NCBI GenBank assembly: GCA_003576905.1
Contig: QEVG01000027.1
Location: 1 to 64,000, forward strand
Direction: 5' to 3'
Length of the DNA: 64,000 nt
Origin: Planctomycetota bacterium
GTDB lineage: Bacteria; Planctomycetota; Phycisphaerae; UBA1845; UTPLA1
Position 1 is the first letter of the stretch. Each line of letters starts with the position of its first letter. Made by a program: the position numbers and the translations under genes. Of the stretch, positions 31,884-40,917 are shown in pieces. Below the pieces are notes generated by a model. It did no database searches, had not been told where the DNA came from, and saw only the letters and a list, made by a program, of their open reading frames with translations.

Positions 31884-34800
31884 ATGCTTCTGAAGAAACT
31901 CACCGCCACGGGCTTCAAATCCTTTGCCGACAAGACCGAGTTCGATTTCGGACGCGGCATCACCGGCATTGTCGGCCCCAATGGGTGCGGCAAGTCCAAC
32001 GTGGTCGATGCCATCAAGTGGGTGCTTGGCGAACAGTCTGCCAAGAGCCTTCGCGGCAAGCAGATGCAGGACGTCATCTTCAACGGCTCCGGCACCCGGA
32101 AGGCCGCCGCTCTCGCCCAGGTGGACCTTACCTTCGACAACAGCGACGGAACTCTGCCGATCGATCAGACCGAGGTCACGGTCTCCCGACGGCTCTACCG
32201 CAGCGGCGAAAGCGAATACCTGCTCAACAAGCAGCCCTGCCGGCTCAAGGACGTGCGCGAGCTGTTCCTCGACACGGGCGTCGGCATCGACGCCTACAGC
32301 GTGATCGAGCAAGGCCGTGTGGACGTGCTTCTCCAGGCCAATCCGCAGGAACGGCGGCAGATCTTCGAAGAGGCCGCGGGCATCTCAAAGTACAAGGTCC
32401 GAAAGAAGGAAGCCCAGCGAAAGCTTGAGCGCGTCAACCAGAATCTCCTGCGCGTGCAGGATATCGTCGAAGAACTTGAAAAACGCCTGCGCAGCGTCAA
32501 GCTCGCGGCGGGCAAGGCGCGCAACTACCAACAGTACACCCAACGGCTCCGCGAGCTGCGCAGTCGCTACGCCCTCGCCGAGTACCACCGCCTGCGATCG
32601 TCGGAGGGAGAGATCTCCCGCGAGGCGGACGGGCTGTCCGATCAGGCGACGCGCCTCCGCACCGATCTCTCCAACAACGACGCCGAGTCCAGCCGGTGCG
32701 GCGTGCGTATCGACGAACTGGAGCAGGAAACCTCGCTGGCGGAGGGCCGCCTCCTCACCGTCCAGTCGCAGATCACCGGACAGCAGGAACGCATCGCCGC
32801 CGCCGAACGACGCATCGCTGACCAGACCGAGTTGCTTGGACGTTCGCGCGACCGCCTCGCGGGTTTCGATGAGCAGGTCGCCTCGCTCGACGGCAAGCTG
32901 GCCCAGCACCGCGACCTTGTCACGTCTCTCGAGACGGAACTGGCCGCAGTTCAGGCGGAGCTCGCCCGGCTCCAGGAGAGCGACCGGGCGATTGCCTCGC
33001 AAATGGTCGAAAAGCAGCGCCGCCTGGAGGACGAGAAGGCGGGCATCATCGATCTGCTCCGCCGCACCAGCCAGCTCAACAACGAGATTCAGGGACTGAA
33101 CCTCCAGCACGAGTCGCTCACCAGCCAGAAGAGCAAGCTCGACGAGCGCGACGCCGCCCTGGCGACGGAACTCGCCGAGTCGCTCGACAAGCAGCAGCAG
33201 CTCGCCGCCCGTCGCGACCGGATCATTGACCTTATCGAGGAACAGTCGAGCAAACTCGAGGAGACACGGGCCCGGTTGACCGAGGTCGCCCACCACCGCT
33301 CGGCGCTGCTCGACCAGATCGCCGCGGCCAAGGAGTATCGCAGCGGGCTCGAAAGCCGGCGGCAGCTTCTTTCGGAGATGGATCGAAAGCACGAGGGCCT
33401 CATGGCCGGCGCGCGGGAAATTCTCGAGCGCCGCGACGCTGCGCCGACGGCCGATTCCGCCGAGGGCGAAACGGCTCCCAGCCCGTTTGCATATGTCCTC
33501 GGCGCGGTCGGCGAGTTGTTCGAAGCCGACGTGGCCCATGCCGGGATCATTGAGGCCGTCCTCGGTAACTATGAAAAATACCTTGTGATCGAACGCCGCG
33601 ATCTCTTTCTCGCGGATCGCGACATGCTCTCCGATCTTTCCGGCCCCGTTCGGGCCTTCTGCCTTGATGCGGTGCCGGCGCCCATTTCCGGACCGGACTT
33701 GTCCGGCCAGGAGGGATTCATCGCCCGGCTGCTCGACTGGGTGCGCTTTCCCGATGCGTGCGCCCAGCTTGCCCGATATCTCTTCGCACGAACCTACGTC
33801 GTTGAGTCGATCGAACATGCGCGCCGCATGGCGAATCTGGACCCGGGTGCCCGATTCGTCACCATGGATGGACTGGTCTGGGAATCGGACGGGCGGATCG
33901 GCATGGGCCCGCTCGGCTCCGGCACGGGCCTCATCAGCCGCCGCAGCGAGCTGCGCGAACTCGACAAGCAGCTGGTGGAGGTCGCCGAGCGGATCGACGC
34001 ACTGACCCGCAGCCTCCAGGAAAGCGATTCGGAGGCGAGCCACCTGGAGGAGATCCTTCAGAGCCTGCGCGACGCCATCGGTGAAGCCAATGCCCAGCGC
34101 GTCGAAGTCTCGGCGCAACTTTCGGCGGTCGAGGATACGGTGGCTCGTCTCTCGCAGGAGCGCCCGCTTATCGCCTCGGAGGTGTCGATCCTTGTCAATC
34201 GCCTGTCCGAGATGCAGGCGCGCGAGATCGCCAGCCGGCAGAGCCTGGGCGAGCTTGAATTGAAGAACCGCTGGGGAGAGCAGGTCGTCGCCACGCTTCA
34301 GGCCGAGATTCAGACGCTCACCGAGCAGCGGCAGGCCGTCTCGGAATCAATCACAAACGCGCGGGTTCGATCCGGCGAAATCTCCCAGCAGCGATCGTCG
34401 GCCGCGACGGCGGTCGCCGAGCTTCAGGCGAGCCGCATTCAACTTGTCAGCGACCGCGACAAGGCCGAGCGCGATGTGACGCTCGCCCAGGAGCGCATCG
34501 AGCAGTCCCAGGGGCAGATGGCCGACGCGAAGAAGCTCCTCGGCGAACTGACCGCCGAACAGGAAGAACTAACCGGCACCGCCCGCCGCCTGCGGCAGGA
34601 GCGCGAGGATCAGCGCAGCCGCGTGGAGCAGCTTTCCGCCGAGGCCCGCGAGTTTCGCCGAAACCTCGAGGCCGTCGAGGGACAGCTCCACGAGCGCCAG
34701 ATCAAGCTCCAGGAGGTCCGCGTCCGGTTGGAAGACCTTACGGCCCGGGTGCTGGAAGAACTCTCCGTTGATCTGGCGGCGCAGTACGAGAATTACACGC

Positions 34801-35483
34801 CCGACCAGCAGGAGGACTGGCCGGCGGTCGAGGCGGAGATTGAGGAGCTGCGTCAGAAGATCGAGCGCCTGGGCAATGTGAATCTCGACTCGATTACCGA
34901 GCAGAGCGAGCTGGAAGAGCGGCTGGCCTTCCTCACGACCCAGTGCGAGGACCTGAAAAACAGCGAGAAACAGCTTCTCGAACTTATCGAAAAGCTGAAT
35001 CTCGAGTCGCGGCAACGCTTCCTTGATACATTCAACGCCGTCGTCCCCCACTTCCAGGCCCTCTTCAAGCGCCTCTTCGGCGGGGGCAAGGCCGAACTCG
35101 TCCTCATGGATGAGAACGACGTGCTCGAATGCGGAATCGAGATCACCGCCAAACCGCCGGGCAAGGAGCCCAAGAGCATCAGCCAGCTCTCCGGCGGCGA
35201 ACGCACCATGACGACGATCGCCCTGGTGCTCGCCGTCTTCCGCAGCCGCCCTTCGCCCTTCGTCCTGCTTGACGAAGTGGATGCCGCGCTCGACGAGGCC
35301 AACAACGTCCGCTTCAACAACATCATCAAGGAATTCACCGAGCTGTCGCAGTTCATCGTCATCACCCACAGCAAGCGGACGATGAGCATCGCCGACGTGC
35401 TTTACGGCGTCACCATGCAGGAAGCCGGCGTCTCGCGGCGCGTCAGCGTGCGCTTCGACGAAGGCGAAGCCGCCGTCGCCTGA
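31884..35483 (+). CDS. smc: Chromosome segregation protein SMC
   Basis: The 1199-aa ATPase has the SMC layout: an N-terminal head with Walker A GPNGCGKSN (31-39), a long coiled coil rich in Glu/Gln/Arg (about 170-510), a hinge (about 535-665, with YVLGAVGELFEAD and ARFVTMDGLVW), and a second coiled coil to about 1020. The C-terminal head has signature LSGGERTM (about 1102) and Walker B FVLLDEVDAALDEAN. Length and architecture are normal. It forms condensin with ScpA and ScpB, which are not in the window. The gene stands alone in its orientation after a divergent spacer. Confidence 0.96.
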   Translation: MLLKKLTATGFKSFADKTEFDFGRGITGIVGPNGCGKSNVVDAIKWVLGEQSAKSLRGKQMQDVIFNGSGTRKAAALAQVDLTFDNSDGTLPIDQTEVTVSRRLYRSGESEYLLNKQPCRLKDVRELFLDTGVGIDAYSVIEQGRVDVLLQANPQERRQIFEEAAGISKYKVRKKEAQRKLERVNQNLLRVQDIVEELEKRLRSVKLAAGKARNYQQYTQRLRELRSRYALAEYHRLRSSEGEISREADGLSDQATRLRTDLSNNDAESSRCGVRIDELEQETSLAEGRLLTVQSQITGQQERIAAAERRIADQTELLGRSRDRLAGFDEQVASLDGKLAQHRDLVTSLETELAAVQAELARLQESDRAIASQMVEKQRRLEDEKAGIIDLLRRTSQLNNEIQGLNLQHESLTSQKSKLDERDAALATELAESLDKQQQLAARRDRIIDLIEEQSSKLEETRARLTEVAHHRSALLDQIAAAKEYRSGLESRRQLLSEMDRKHEGLMAGAREILERRDAAPTADSAEGETAPSPFAYVLGAVGELFEADVAHAGIIEAVLGNYEKYLVIERRDLFLADRDMLSDLSGPVRAFCLDAVPAPISGPDLSGQEGFIARLLDWVRFPDACAQLARYLFARTYVVESIEHARRMANLDPGARFVTMDGLVWESDGRIGMGPLGSGTGLISRRSELRELDKQLVEVAERIDALTRSLQESDSEASHLEEILQSLRDAIGEANAQRVEVSAQLSAVEDTVARLSQERPLIASEVSILVNRLSEMQAREIASRQSLGELELKNRWGEQVVATLQAEIQTLTEQRQAVSESITNARVRSGEISQQRSSAATAVAELQASRIQLVSDRDKAERDVTLAQERIEQSQGQMADAKKLLGELTAEQEELTGTARRLRQEREDQRSRVEQLSAEAREFRRNLEAVEGQLHERQIKLQEVRVRLEDLTARVLEELSVDLAAQYENYTPDQQEDWPAVEAEIEELRQKIERLGNVNLDSITEQSELEERLAFLTTQCEDLKNSEKQLLELIEKLNLESRQRFLDTFNAVVPHFQALFKRLFGGGKAELVLMDENDVLECGIEITAKPPGKEPKSISQLSGGERTMTTIALVLAVFRSRPSPFVLLDEVDAALDEANNVRFNNIIKEFTELSQFIVITHSKRTMSIADVLYGVTMQEAGVSRRVSVRFDEGEAAVA

Positions 35484-35497
35484 TGCGTTGCGATTTC

Positions 35498-35518
35498 CGG
35501 CGGGCGTGCGGCCCGCCG
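35498..35518 (+). other. Hairpin after smc
   Basis: CGGCGGGC and GCCCGCCG form an 8-bp stem with a GTGCG loop 14 nt after the smc stop codon. There is no T-run, so it may be a 3'-end stabiliser rather than an intrinsic terminator. Confidence 0.35.
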
Positions 35519-35556
35519 TCGCCGGTCCCGGTCCGCGGCAGTCATCCACCGAATAC

Positions 35557-35586
35557 CTGACAAATCGCGGATGCGCCGCCTACAAT
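35557..35586 (+). promoter_or_regulatory. Sigma-70-type promoter before the flavin reductase gene
   Basis: CTGACA (35557-35562) and TACAAT (35581-35586) are separated by 18 bp, 34 bp before the ATG at 35621. This is the best -35/-10 pair that I found in the window. Confidence 0.6.
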
Positions 35587-35620
35587 GGCCGCGGGGGCAT
35601 AATCATCCGGAGTCAGGCTC

Positions 35621-36205
35621 ATGTCCTACGCGCCAAAGATCCTCGCCTTCGCGGGCAGCGCTCGGAAGGATTCGTACAACAAGAAGCTGGTCCGAATTGC
35701 CGCCGAACACGCCCGTCGGGCCGGCGCCGAGGTCACGCTGATTGACCTGCGCGATCTGCCGCTGCCGATCTTCGACGAGGACCTCGAACGCGAAGAGGGG
35801 CTGCCTGCCAATGCACGCCGACTGAAGGACCTGTTCCTTTCCCATGACGGGCTTCTCATCGCCTCGCCGGAATACAACAGTTCCATCACACCCCTTCTGA
35901 AAAACACGCTCGACTGGGTCTCGCGCCCGGTCCAGGGCGAGGCCCCGCTGGGCTGTTTCGACGCGAAAGTCGCGGCGATCATGGCGGCCTCGCCCGGCGC
36001 GCTCGGGGGCCTTCGCGGACTTGTCACCCTTCGCATGATCCTCGGCAATGTAAAAGTGACGGTTCTGCCTGACCAGGTCGCGGTGGCAAAAGCCCATGAA
36101 GCCTTTAGCGCGGCGGGAGACCTCAAGGACGCCGCGATGAACCAGACCATCGGTGCGATTGCCACAAAACTCGTCGAAACCGTTCGCCGCCTGAGATCGG
36201 TTTAG
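35621..36205 (+). CDS. NADPH-dependent FMN reductase family flavoprotein
   Basis: The 194-aa flavodoxin-like protein has the FMN-phosphate loop GSARKDSYNKKL (about 12-23) and the conserved SPEYNSSITPLLKNTLDW (about 82-99) typical of the NADPH:FMN/quinone/azo reductase family (SsuE, YieF-like). A strand-loop AAIMAASPGALGG follows. It is cytoplasmic, and the substrate (quinone, chromate, azo compound or free flavin) cannot be told from the sequence. A good promoter lies just upstream, and a cupin gene follows 65 bp downstream in the same orientation. Confidence 0.9.
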   Translation: MSYAPKILAFAGSARKDSYNKKLVRIAAEHARRAGAEVTLIDLRDLPLPIFDEDLEREEGLPANARRLKDLFLSHDGLLIASPEYNSSITPLLKNTLDWVSRPVQGEAPLGCFDAKVAAIMAASPGALGGLRGLVTLRMILGNVKVTVLPDQVAVAKAHEAFSAAGDLKDAAMNQTIGAIATKLVETVRRLRSV

Positions 36206-36270
36206 GTGCCGGCCGGGTGTCGCCGTACTGACCGGCGAGCCGTCGCCGGCACACATTGGAGCCTTCGATC

Positions 36271-36750
36271 ATGTCCTCCTACTCAACGGCCCGAGTATTA
36301 CAGCCCCGTAAAGGACCGACGTATTCGATCCTGGGCGAACTTTATACGATCAAGATGTCCGGCGCGGATACCGGAGGCGCCTACGCGCTTTTTGAATTCA
36401 TGATCCCGCCGGATCACGGGCCGCCCCCGCACGTGCATACGCGCGAGGACGAGTGCTTTTACATCCTCGAGGGCGAACTGACATTTTACGTCGCAGACGA
36501 ACGGCTCGTGCTCGGAGCCGGCGGGTTCCTCAGCGCCGTGCGCAACGTCCCCCATCGCTTCCGAAACGAAGGCAGCCGCGTCGCCCGGGCGCTTTGCATG
36601 GTGACGCCGGCCGGGCTGGATCAGTACTTCATGGAAGTGGGCGAGCTGGTCAAAGACCCCGCCAACCCGCCGCCGTTTAATCCGGCCCAGGCGCAAGTTC
36701 TCGTGGAACATTCCCATCGGTACGGGCTGAGAATCCTCACGCACGGATAG
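36271..36750 (+). CDS. Cupin-domain protein
   Basis: The 159-aa single-domain cupin has motif 1 PPHVHTREDECFYILEGE (about 52-69), containing the His-x-His-x4-Glu metal ligands, and motif 2 with NVPHRFRNEG (about 93-102) supplying the last His. It resembles quercetin-dioxygenase-like cupins of unknown substrate. The ATG at 36271 is preceded by GGAG about 10 nt upstream. It probably shares the transcript of the flavin reductase gene. Confidence 0.88.
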   Translation: MSSYSTARVLQPRKGPTYSILGELYTIKMSGADTGGAYALFEFMIPPDHGPPPHVHTREDECFYILEGELTFYVADERLVLGAGGFLSAVRNVPHRFRNEGSRVARALCMVTPAGLDQYFMEVGELVKDPANPPPFNPAQAQVLVEHSHRYGLRILTHG

Positions 36751-36762
36751 GGGCGACGGCGG

Positions 36763-37959
36763 CTACCCTTCCGAGACGGAATCCACCGGGGCGTCCGGAT
36801 CCGCTGAGGGCGGCGGGGCCATTACCATGACCCGCCGGGAACGACCAAAAAGCGGAGTGCCGCCGCGGAGACGCCATCGGCCGGCCGGCGACGGCCAGGG
36901 CATTTCATCGAGAGGGACCCCGGCGGTATCAAACTGCCACTGCGCAAGGGCGTACAGGTCGCGGGTCGCGGATTCATCCGGTTCCGAAGGCGACTCGAGT
37001 TGCAGGTCGGACAGGCCCAGGGCGTCGAGCCCGATGCTGTCGCAGACAAATCCCTCGACAACGCCGGGCTCGGGCGGAAAGGTTCGAAAATTGACCGCCG
37101 TCGCCGCGGCAAGCGCGAAACCCCGCTTCTCCGATGCCAATAGCCCGGCACGCACCGGGGGCAGGAGCCTTCCCGCGCCGGGCCAGAGAATGGCGACAAC
37201 CGGCGCGAACTCAGCCAGCGCCTGGTGCATGCGGCAGTGCAGCCGCAGTACACATTCGCGCGACGCATCTCCGGTTCCGGTGTAGGCCGTCAGGCTGCTG
37301 GATACGACAATCCGGGCCACGTGCCTTCGCGCGGTTTCGAGGGCCTCGCCCCACTCCCAGCTCTGAGCCGCGGCTTCCTCAAGGACGGGCCCGCCGACCG
37401 GGCCCGACACGTACTCAATCTGAAGCTGCACGGGACCGATGGAAACCCGGGCGACTCCTGCATGGTCGCCGTGCGGTTCGAGCCTTGCACCGCGCTCGCC
37501 GCACCGCCGCAGCGAGGCCACCAGAACATTCGGAGCAAGCTGCCACATGTCTGATAGCAGGACGATCGTGCTGAGCGGCGGAGGGGAATCGGCAGCCGCG
37601 CCTTCGGCAGATACGCCGCCCGCCGAATCCGCCCCGGCCGCCGCCGGGTCGGGCGCGTCGGGAGGTGAACCGGACACCGCATCCGGTTCGGTCGCACGCG
37701 GCGGATCAACCGCCTCCGAGCTATCCCATCGCCGCGCCGCGCTCATCGGGGCGATTCGGCGCATGGCCTCGACCAGGAGGGCGCCCCCGAGGGCGCACCA
37801 CCCCGGCAGGCCCGAGTGCCCCAGCGCCCACGCCGCGGCGAGCAGGACCAGGGCCACAGCGGCGTGAAAATCAAACCGCCGCGCCACGGCCCCCGCGACG
37901 GCGGCCTGAAGCGCTGAGGCCAGCCCGACAGCACCCAGGATGACGAACAACCAAAGCAC
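36763..37959 (-). CDS. Membrane-anchored protein with DUF4261-like domain
   Basis: The 398-aa protein has two or three N-terminal hydrophobic segments (about 1-22, 33-48 and 50-65), then a Pro/Ala/Ser linker (about 75-128). The soluble domain (about 130-390) has PNVLVASLRRCGE, a middle VVAILWPGAGRLLPP, and SIGLDALGLSDLQLES followed by LYALAQWQFDTAGVPLDEM. That order resembles DUF4261, although I cannot confirm it without a profile search. It is the last gene of the anmK-murQ-thioesterase run, starting 27 bp after the thioesterase gene. The function is unknown. Confidence 0.65.
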   Translation of the reverse strand: MLWLFVILGAVGLASALQAAVAGAVARRFDFHAAVALVLLAAAWALGHSGLPGWCALGGALLVEAMRRIAPMSAARRWDSSEAVDPPRATEPDAVSGSPPDAPDPAAAGADSAGGVSAEGAAADSPPPLSTIVLLSDMWQLAPNVLVASLRRCGERGARLEPHGDHAGVARVSIGPVQLQIEYVSGPVGGPVLEEAAAQSWEWGEALETARRHVARIVVSSSLTAYTGTGDASRECVLRLHCRMHQALAEFAPVVAILWPGAGRLLPPVRAGLLASEKRGFALAAATAVNFRTFPPEPGVVEGFVCDSIGLDALGLSDLQLESPSEPDESATRDLYALAQWQFDTAGVPLDEMPWPSPAGRWRLRGGTPLFGRSRRVMVMAPPPSADPDAPVDSVSEG

Positions 37960-37986
37960 GAATACGGTTCCGATGACGCGGTTCGT

Positions 37987-38394
37987 CTATTCCGATTGCG
38001 CCGCGAAAAAAATTTCGTCGGGAATGGGGATGAGCTTTCCCGCACGGTCGATGCACGCCAGCGTCGTCTTCGCCTCGCAAAGCACCCTTTCGCCGCGGCG
38101 CAGTGAATAGGAATGATCGATCCGGGCCCGCGTCATGCGCTCGATCCGGGTGGTCAGGACGAGTTCGTCGTCGTAATAGGCGGGGGCCAGGAACCGGACT
38201 TCGACCTTGGCGACGGCGAACAGCACGCCGCGCGCTTCGAGATCGCGGTATCGAAAACCCGCGAGGCGGAGCAGCTCGGTCCGGCCCATTTCAAAGTACT
38301 CGAAGTACTTCGCGTGATGGAGATAGCTCATGGGGTCGCTTTCCGCGTAGCGGACGCGGATGTGCAGATCGCAGGATGTCGGAGGCCTGGACAT
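37987..38394 (-). CDS. Hotdog-fold acyl-CoA thioesterase (4HBT, YbgC/FadM type)
   Basis: The 135-aa protein shows the YbgC-type hotdog pattern: IRVRYAESDPMSYLHHAKYFEYFEMGRTELLR (quoted in part: YLHHAKYFEYFEMGRTE), with the catalytic Asp in the ESD segment, then a beta-sheet core (VEVRFLAPAYYDDELVL). It hydrolyses acyl-CoA thioesters in the cytoplasm; chain-length preference is not visible. The ATG at 38394 gives the usual family length; the frame to 38526 runs into murQ. It lies 4 bp downstream of the murQ stop, which points to translational coupling. Confidence 0.9.
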   Translation of the reverse strand: MSRPPTSCDLHIRVRYAESDPMSYLHHAKYFEYFEMGRTELLRLAGFRYRDLEARGVLFAVAKVEVRFLAPAYYDDELVLTTRIERMTRARIDHSYSLRRGERVLCEAKTTLACIDRAGKLIPIPDEIFFAAQSE

Positions 38395-38398
38395 GCCC

Positions 38399-39400
38399 CT
38401 ATTCTGGGGCGGGGGCCGTCCGATGCAAGTCGCGCGAGCGAGCCAGGGCCCCGCGTACGCTCCCGCCGCAGCGTTCAAGCAGGGCTTCAGCCTTCGAGCG
38501 GTTAAGCCCTCGAAGCGCCATGACAATCGCCGTCTTTGCCCGGCCTCGCGCGTCGTGCAACAGCCGCGCGGCCCGCGCGCGATCGACGGCGGTCGCCTCC
38601 ATGATGACCCGCGTCGCCCGATCAGTCAGTTTCCGACAGGCGTAGCTGTTCAGGTCCACCATGAGATTGCCATAGGTCTTGCCGAGGCGAACCATGCTGA
38701 GCGTCGTGATCATGTTGAGCACGAGCTTCGTCGCCGTTCCCGCCTTCAAACGCGTGGAACCCGTGACAACCTCCGGCCCGGTCAATACGCGGATGTCGAC
38801 GTCGCACGCGACGCGGACCTGTGACACCGGAACGCAGGCGAAGAAGATCGTTCGCGCCCCAAGGCGTCGCGCCGCCGCCAGCGCCGCGTGGACGTAGGGC
38901 GTGGTACCGCCGCTGGCGATGCCCATAACGACGTCCCGACGCCCGACACCGAGGGCCTTCACGGCCTCGGCCCCGGCGGCCTTCTCGTCCTCCGCCCCCT
39001 CGACACTGCGCCAGAGCGCTTTCCTGCCGCCCGCGATGACCCCGCGAACCATCCTGGGGTCCGATCGAAACGTCGGCGGACACTCCGAGGCGTCCAGCAC
39101 GCCGAGCCGCCCGCTGGTGCCGGCGCCGACGTAGATGAGCCGGCCGCCTTCCTGCCACGCGCTCGACACCAGGGCGATGGCCCGGACAATCGCCGACTTC
39201 GCCTTCGCCACGGCGATCGGCACCGAACAATCCTCCGCGTTCATCACGTCAAAGGCGCGGCCGATGTCCATGTCGTCCAGGCCCACGGTTCTCGGATTGC
39301 GACGTTCAGTCAGCAGGTGCCCGCGCGGTTGCTGCCGCCCACTGTGTCCGAATGATCCCCCGTTTCGACGTTTCGACTTTTCGACGCTTCGACGTTTCAC
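38399..39400 (-). CDS. murQ: N-acetylmuramic acid 6-phosphate etherase
   Basis: MurQ cleaves the lactyl ether of MurNAc-6-P to GlcNAc-6-P during peptidoglycan recycling. The 333-aa protein carries LLTERRNPRTVGLDDMD, YVGAGTSGRLGVLDASECPPTF (quoted in part: GAGTSGRLGVLDASE) with the catalytic Glu, and IASGGTTPYV of the SIS domain. A C-terminal UBA-like helix bundle follows. The GTG start at 39398-39400 overlaps the anmK stop by 4 nt (GTGA). The first ~13 codons run through an 8-bp tandem repeat, giving a basic extension (KRRSVEKSKRRN) absent from typical MurQ. No other start exists between the repeat and the conserved region. Confidence 0.92.
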   Translation of the reverse strand: MKRRSVEKSKRRNGGSFGHSGRQQPRGHLLTERRNPRTVGLDDMDIGRAFDVMNAEDCSVPIAVAKAKSAIVRAIALVSSAWQEGGRLIYVGAGTSGRLGVLDASECPPTFRSDPRMVRGVIAGGRKALWRSVEGAEDEKAAGAEAVKALGVGRRDVVMGIASGGTTPYVHAALAAARRLGARTIFFACVPVSQVRVACDVDIRVLTGPEVVTGSTRLKAGTATKLVLNMITTLSMVRLGKTYGNLMVDLNSYACRKLTDRATRVIMEATAVDRARAARLLHDARGRAKTAIVMALRGLNRSKAEALLERCGGSVRGALARSRDLHRTAPAPE

Positions 39401-39401
39401 C
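39362..39401. repeat. 8-bp tandem repeat (about five units) at the anmK/murQ junction
   Basis: Units on the plus strand are GTTTCGAC, GTTTCGAC, TTTTCGAC, GCTTCGAC and the degenerate GTTTCACC. The unit length is not a multiple of three and the tract lies within the first codons of murQ, so slippage would shift the murQ frame. Confidence 0.75.
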
Positions 39402-40605
39402 TCGCGCCCCCCGTGTCGCAGATGCTCCCGAGCACGACGCGCCGCCGCGCGCCGGTCACGCGTGGAAGGTTGGCCGGCGCCCGATCCACGCATGCGGCAG
39501 CCAGCATCGCGAACGACAGCCCCTCCTTGGCCTGCGTCGAGATCCCGTAATCATCCGTCGTCGTGACCTCGATCCTCCGCCGGCCGCCGGAGAGGCACTT
39601 CGAAAGCTGTGCAACCAGTGTGGCATTTCGCGCGCCGCCTCCGCAGAGGATGATCTCGTCCATCGGCGGAAACCGCCCCGCCCCCTCGTCGCTGAGCCAT
39701 GCATAGCCCAGAACCATGCACGCCACGGAAAAGTGCGTCGCCGTCGCCACCCAGTCCTCCGCCGATAGCCGCACCCGACGAAACGCCCGAACCAGCGCCG
39801 CGACATGACCCTCGCCGAACTGCTCGCGGCCGCAACTCTTCGGCGGACTGATCTTTAAGTAGGGATGAGCCATCAGCCTGGCGAGCACCGCGCCACTCAC
39901 CCGGCCCCGCGCCGCCATGCGCCCGCCGCGATCGAACGCCGCCTTTCCGCCCGAAAACCGGCGCACCAGCGCGTCTATCACCATGTTGCCCGGCCCCGTG
40001 TCGAAGGCCACCGTGTCGTCAACGCGGCCCGCCGCCGGGAGCCATGTGAGGTTGGCGATTCCCCCGATGTTCTGAATCACCCGGCTCTTTCGCGCGTGGC
40101 GAAACAGAACGTAATCCGTCCAGGGCACCAGCGGCGCGCCCTGTCCGCCCGCGGCCATGTCCGCCTGCCGAAAGCCGTGCACGACAGGGCATCCCAGGGC
40201 CTCGGAGATGATCGCCGCGTCGCCGATCTGAAGCGTCGCGGGCACGGCCCCGCGACGCGCGGCGGGGCCGCGCTCGGGCGGAAGGTGGCAAATCGTCTGG
40301 CCATGCGAGCCGATCAGGTCGACCCGCCGGAGGCCGAGCTTTCGCACGACCGCCGCCGCCGCACCGGCAAAGACGCGGCCCACTTCTGCGCTGAGCCGAC
40401 ACAGCTCCTCGGTGCGCGTCGCCGCCGGCGCCATGATCGCCAGGAGTCTTCGACGCAGGTCCGGCGAATACGATCGCTGAAGGTGACCCAGCACCTTTGC
40501 GCGCAGGGCCGGGCCCCGGCCGGAGATGGCGCATGCCACGGCATCGACACCATCGGCGCTCGTTCCGCTGTTGAGTCCGATGATGATTCGCGATTTTCGG
40601 GCCAT
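39397..40605 (-). CDS. anmK: Anhydro-N-acetylmuramic acid kinase
   Basis: AnmK converts 1,6-anhydroMurNAc to MurNAc-6-P, the substrate of MurQ encoded next to it. The 402-aa protein begins with the ATP-binding motif IGLNSGTSADGVDAV (about 8-22). It has SHGQTICH (about 100), LQIGDAAIISEALG, and the sugar-kinase strand GGIANLTWL and DTGPGNMVIDALV. GGAAGG lies about 9 nt before the ATG at 40605. It is first in a four-gene minus-strand run and overlaps murQ by 4 nt. Confidence 0.93.
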   Translation of the reverse strand: MARKSRIIIGLNSGTSADGVDAVACAISGRGPALRAKVLGHLQRSYSPDLRRRLLAIMAPAATRTEELCRLSAEVGRVFAGAAAAVVRKLGLRRVDLIGSHGQTICHLPPERGPAARRGAVPATLQIGDAAIISEALGCPVVHGFRQADMAAGGQGAPLVPWTDYVLFRHARKSRVIQNIGGIANLTWLPAAGRVDDTVAFDTGPGNMVIDALVRRFSGGKAAFDRGGRMAARGRVSGAVLARLMAHPYLKISPPKSCGREQFGEGHVAALVRAFRRVRLSAEDWVATATHFSVACMVLGYAWLSDEGAGRFPPMDEIILCGGGARNATLVAQLSKCLSGGRRRIEVTTTDDYGISTQAKEGLSFAMLAAACVDRAPANLPRVTGARRRVVLGSICDTGGAR

Positions 40606-40917
40606 CCGATCACGCCTTCCGCCGATAACGGAGCGGCATTGTTCAGGAGCACCGGACGAATTGCAAACGCTCCGCCGCGCCGCTGGTACGAGGAAAAACC
40701 GAAGCGGGCGATGCGATTGATCGAAGCGGCGAGCGCCGCCGCCGGAACCGCCACGCCACCGGCCGAAATATGACCTGTTTGCATCACCGAAATTCAAGCC
40801 GGCACGCCCTTCCGACCGATTCTCCTTCGCTGCCGGATAGGCCGCGAAACGCGGGATATTCGGACGCTGGTCGCGGCTGCACAGGCTTTTGCCGACCGCG
40901 ACGGAGGGGGAAGACGC
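40606..40917. other. Divergent spacer before the HD-GYP gene
   Basis: This is GC-rich intergenic DNA expected to hold two divergent promoters. I see no clear promoter, repeat or gene. Confidence 0.35.

Noticed and set aside
37470-37500. GGTTCGAGCC, similar to a tRNA T-loop
   Set aside because: It lies inside the DUF4261-like gene and no acceptor, D or anticodon stem can be folded around it.
39362-39401. CRISPR-like repeats
   Set aside because: The 8-bp units are contiguous with no spacers, so this is a simple tandem repeat.
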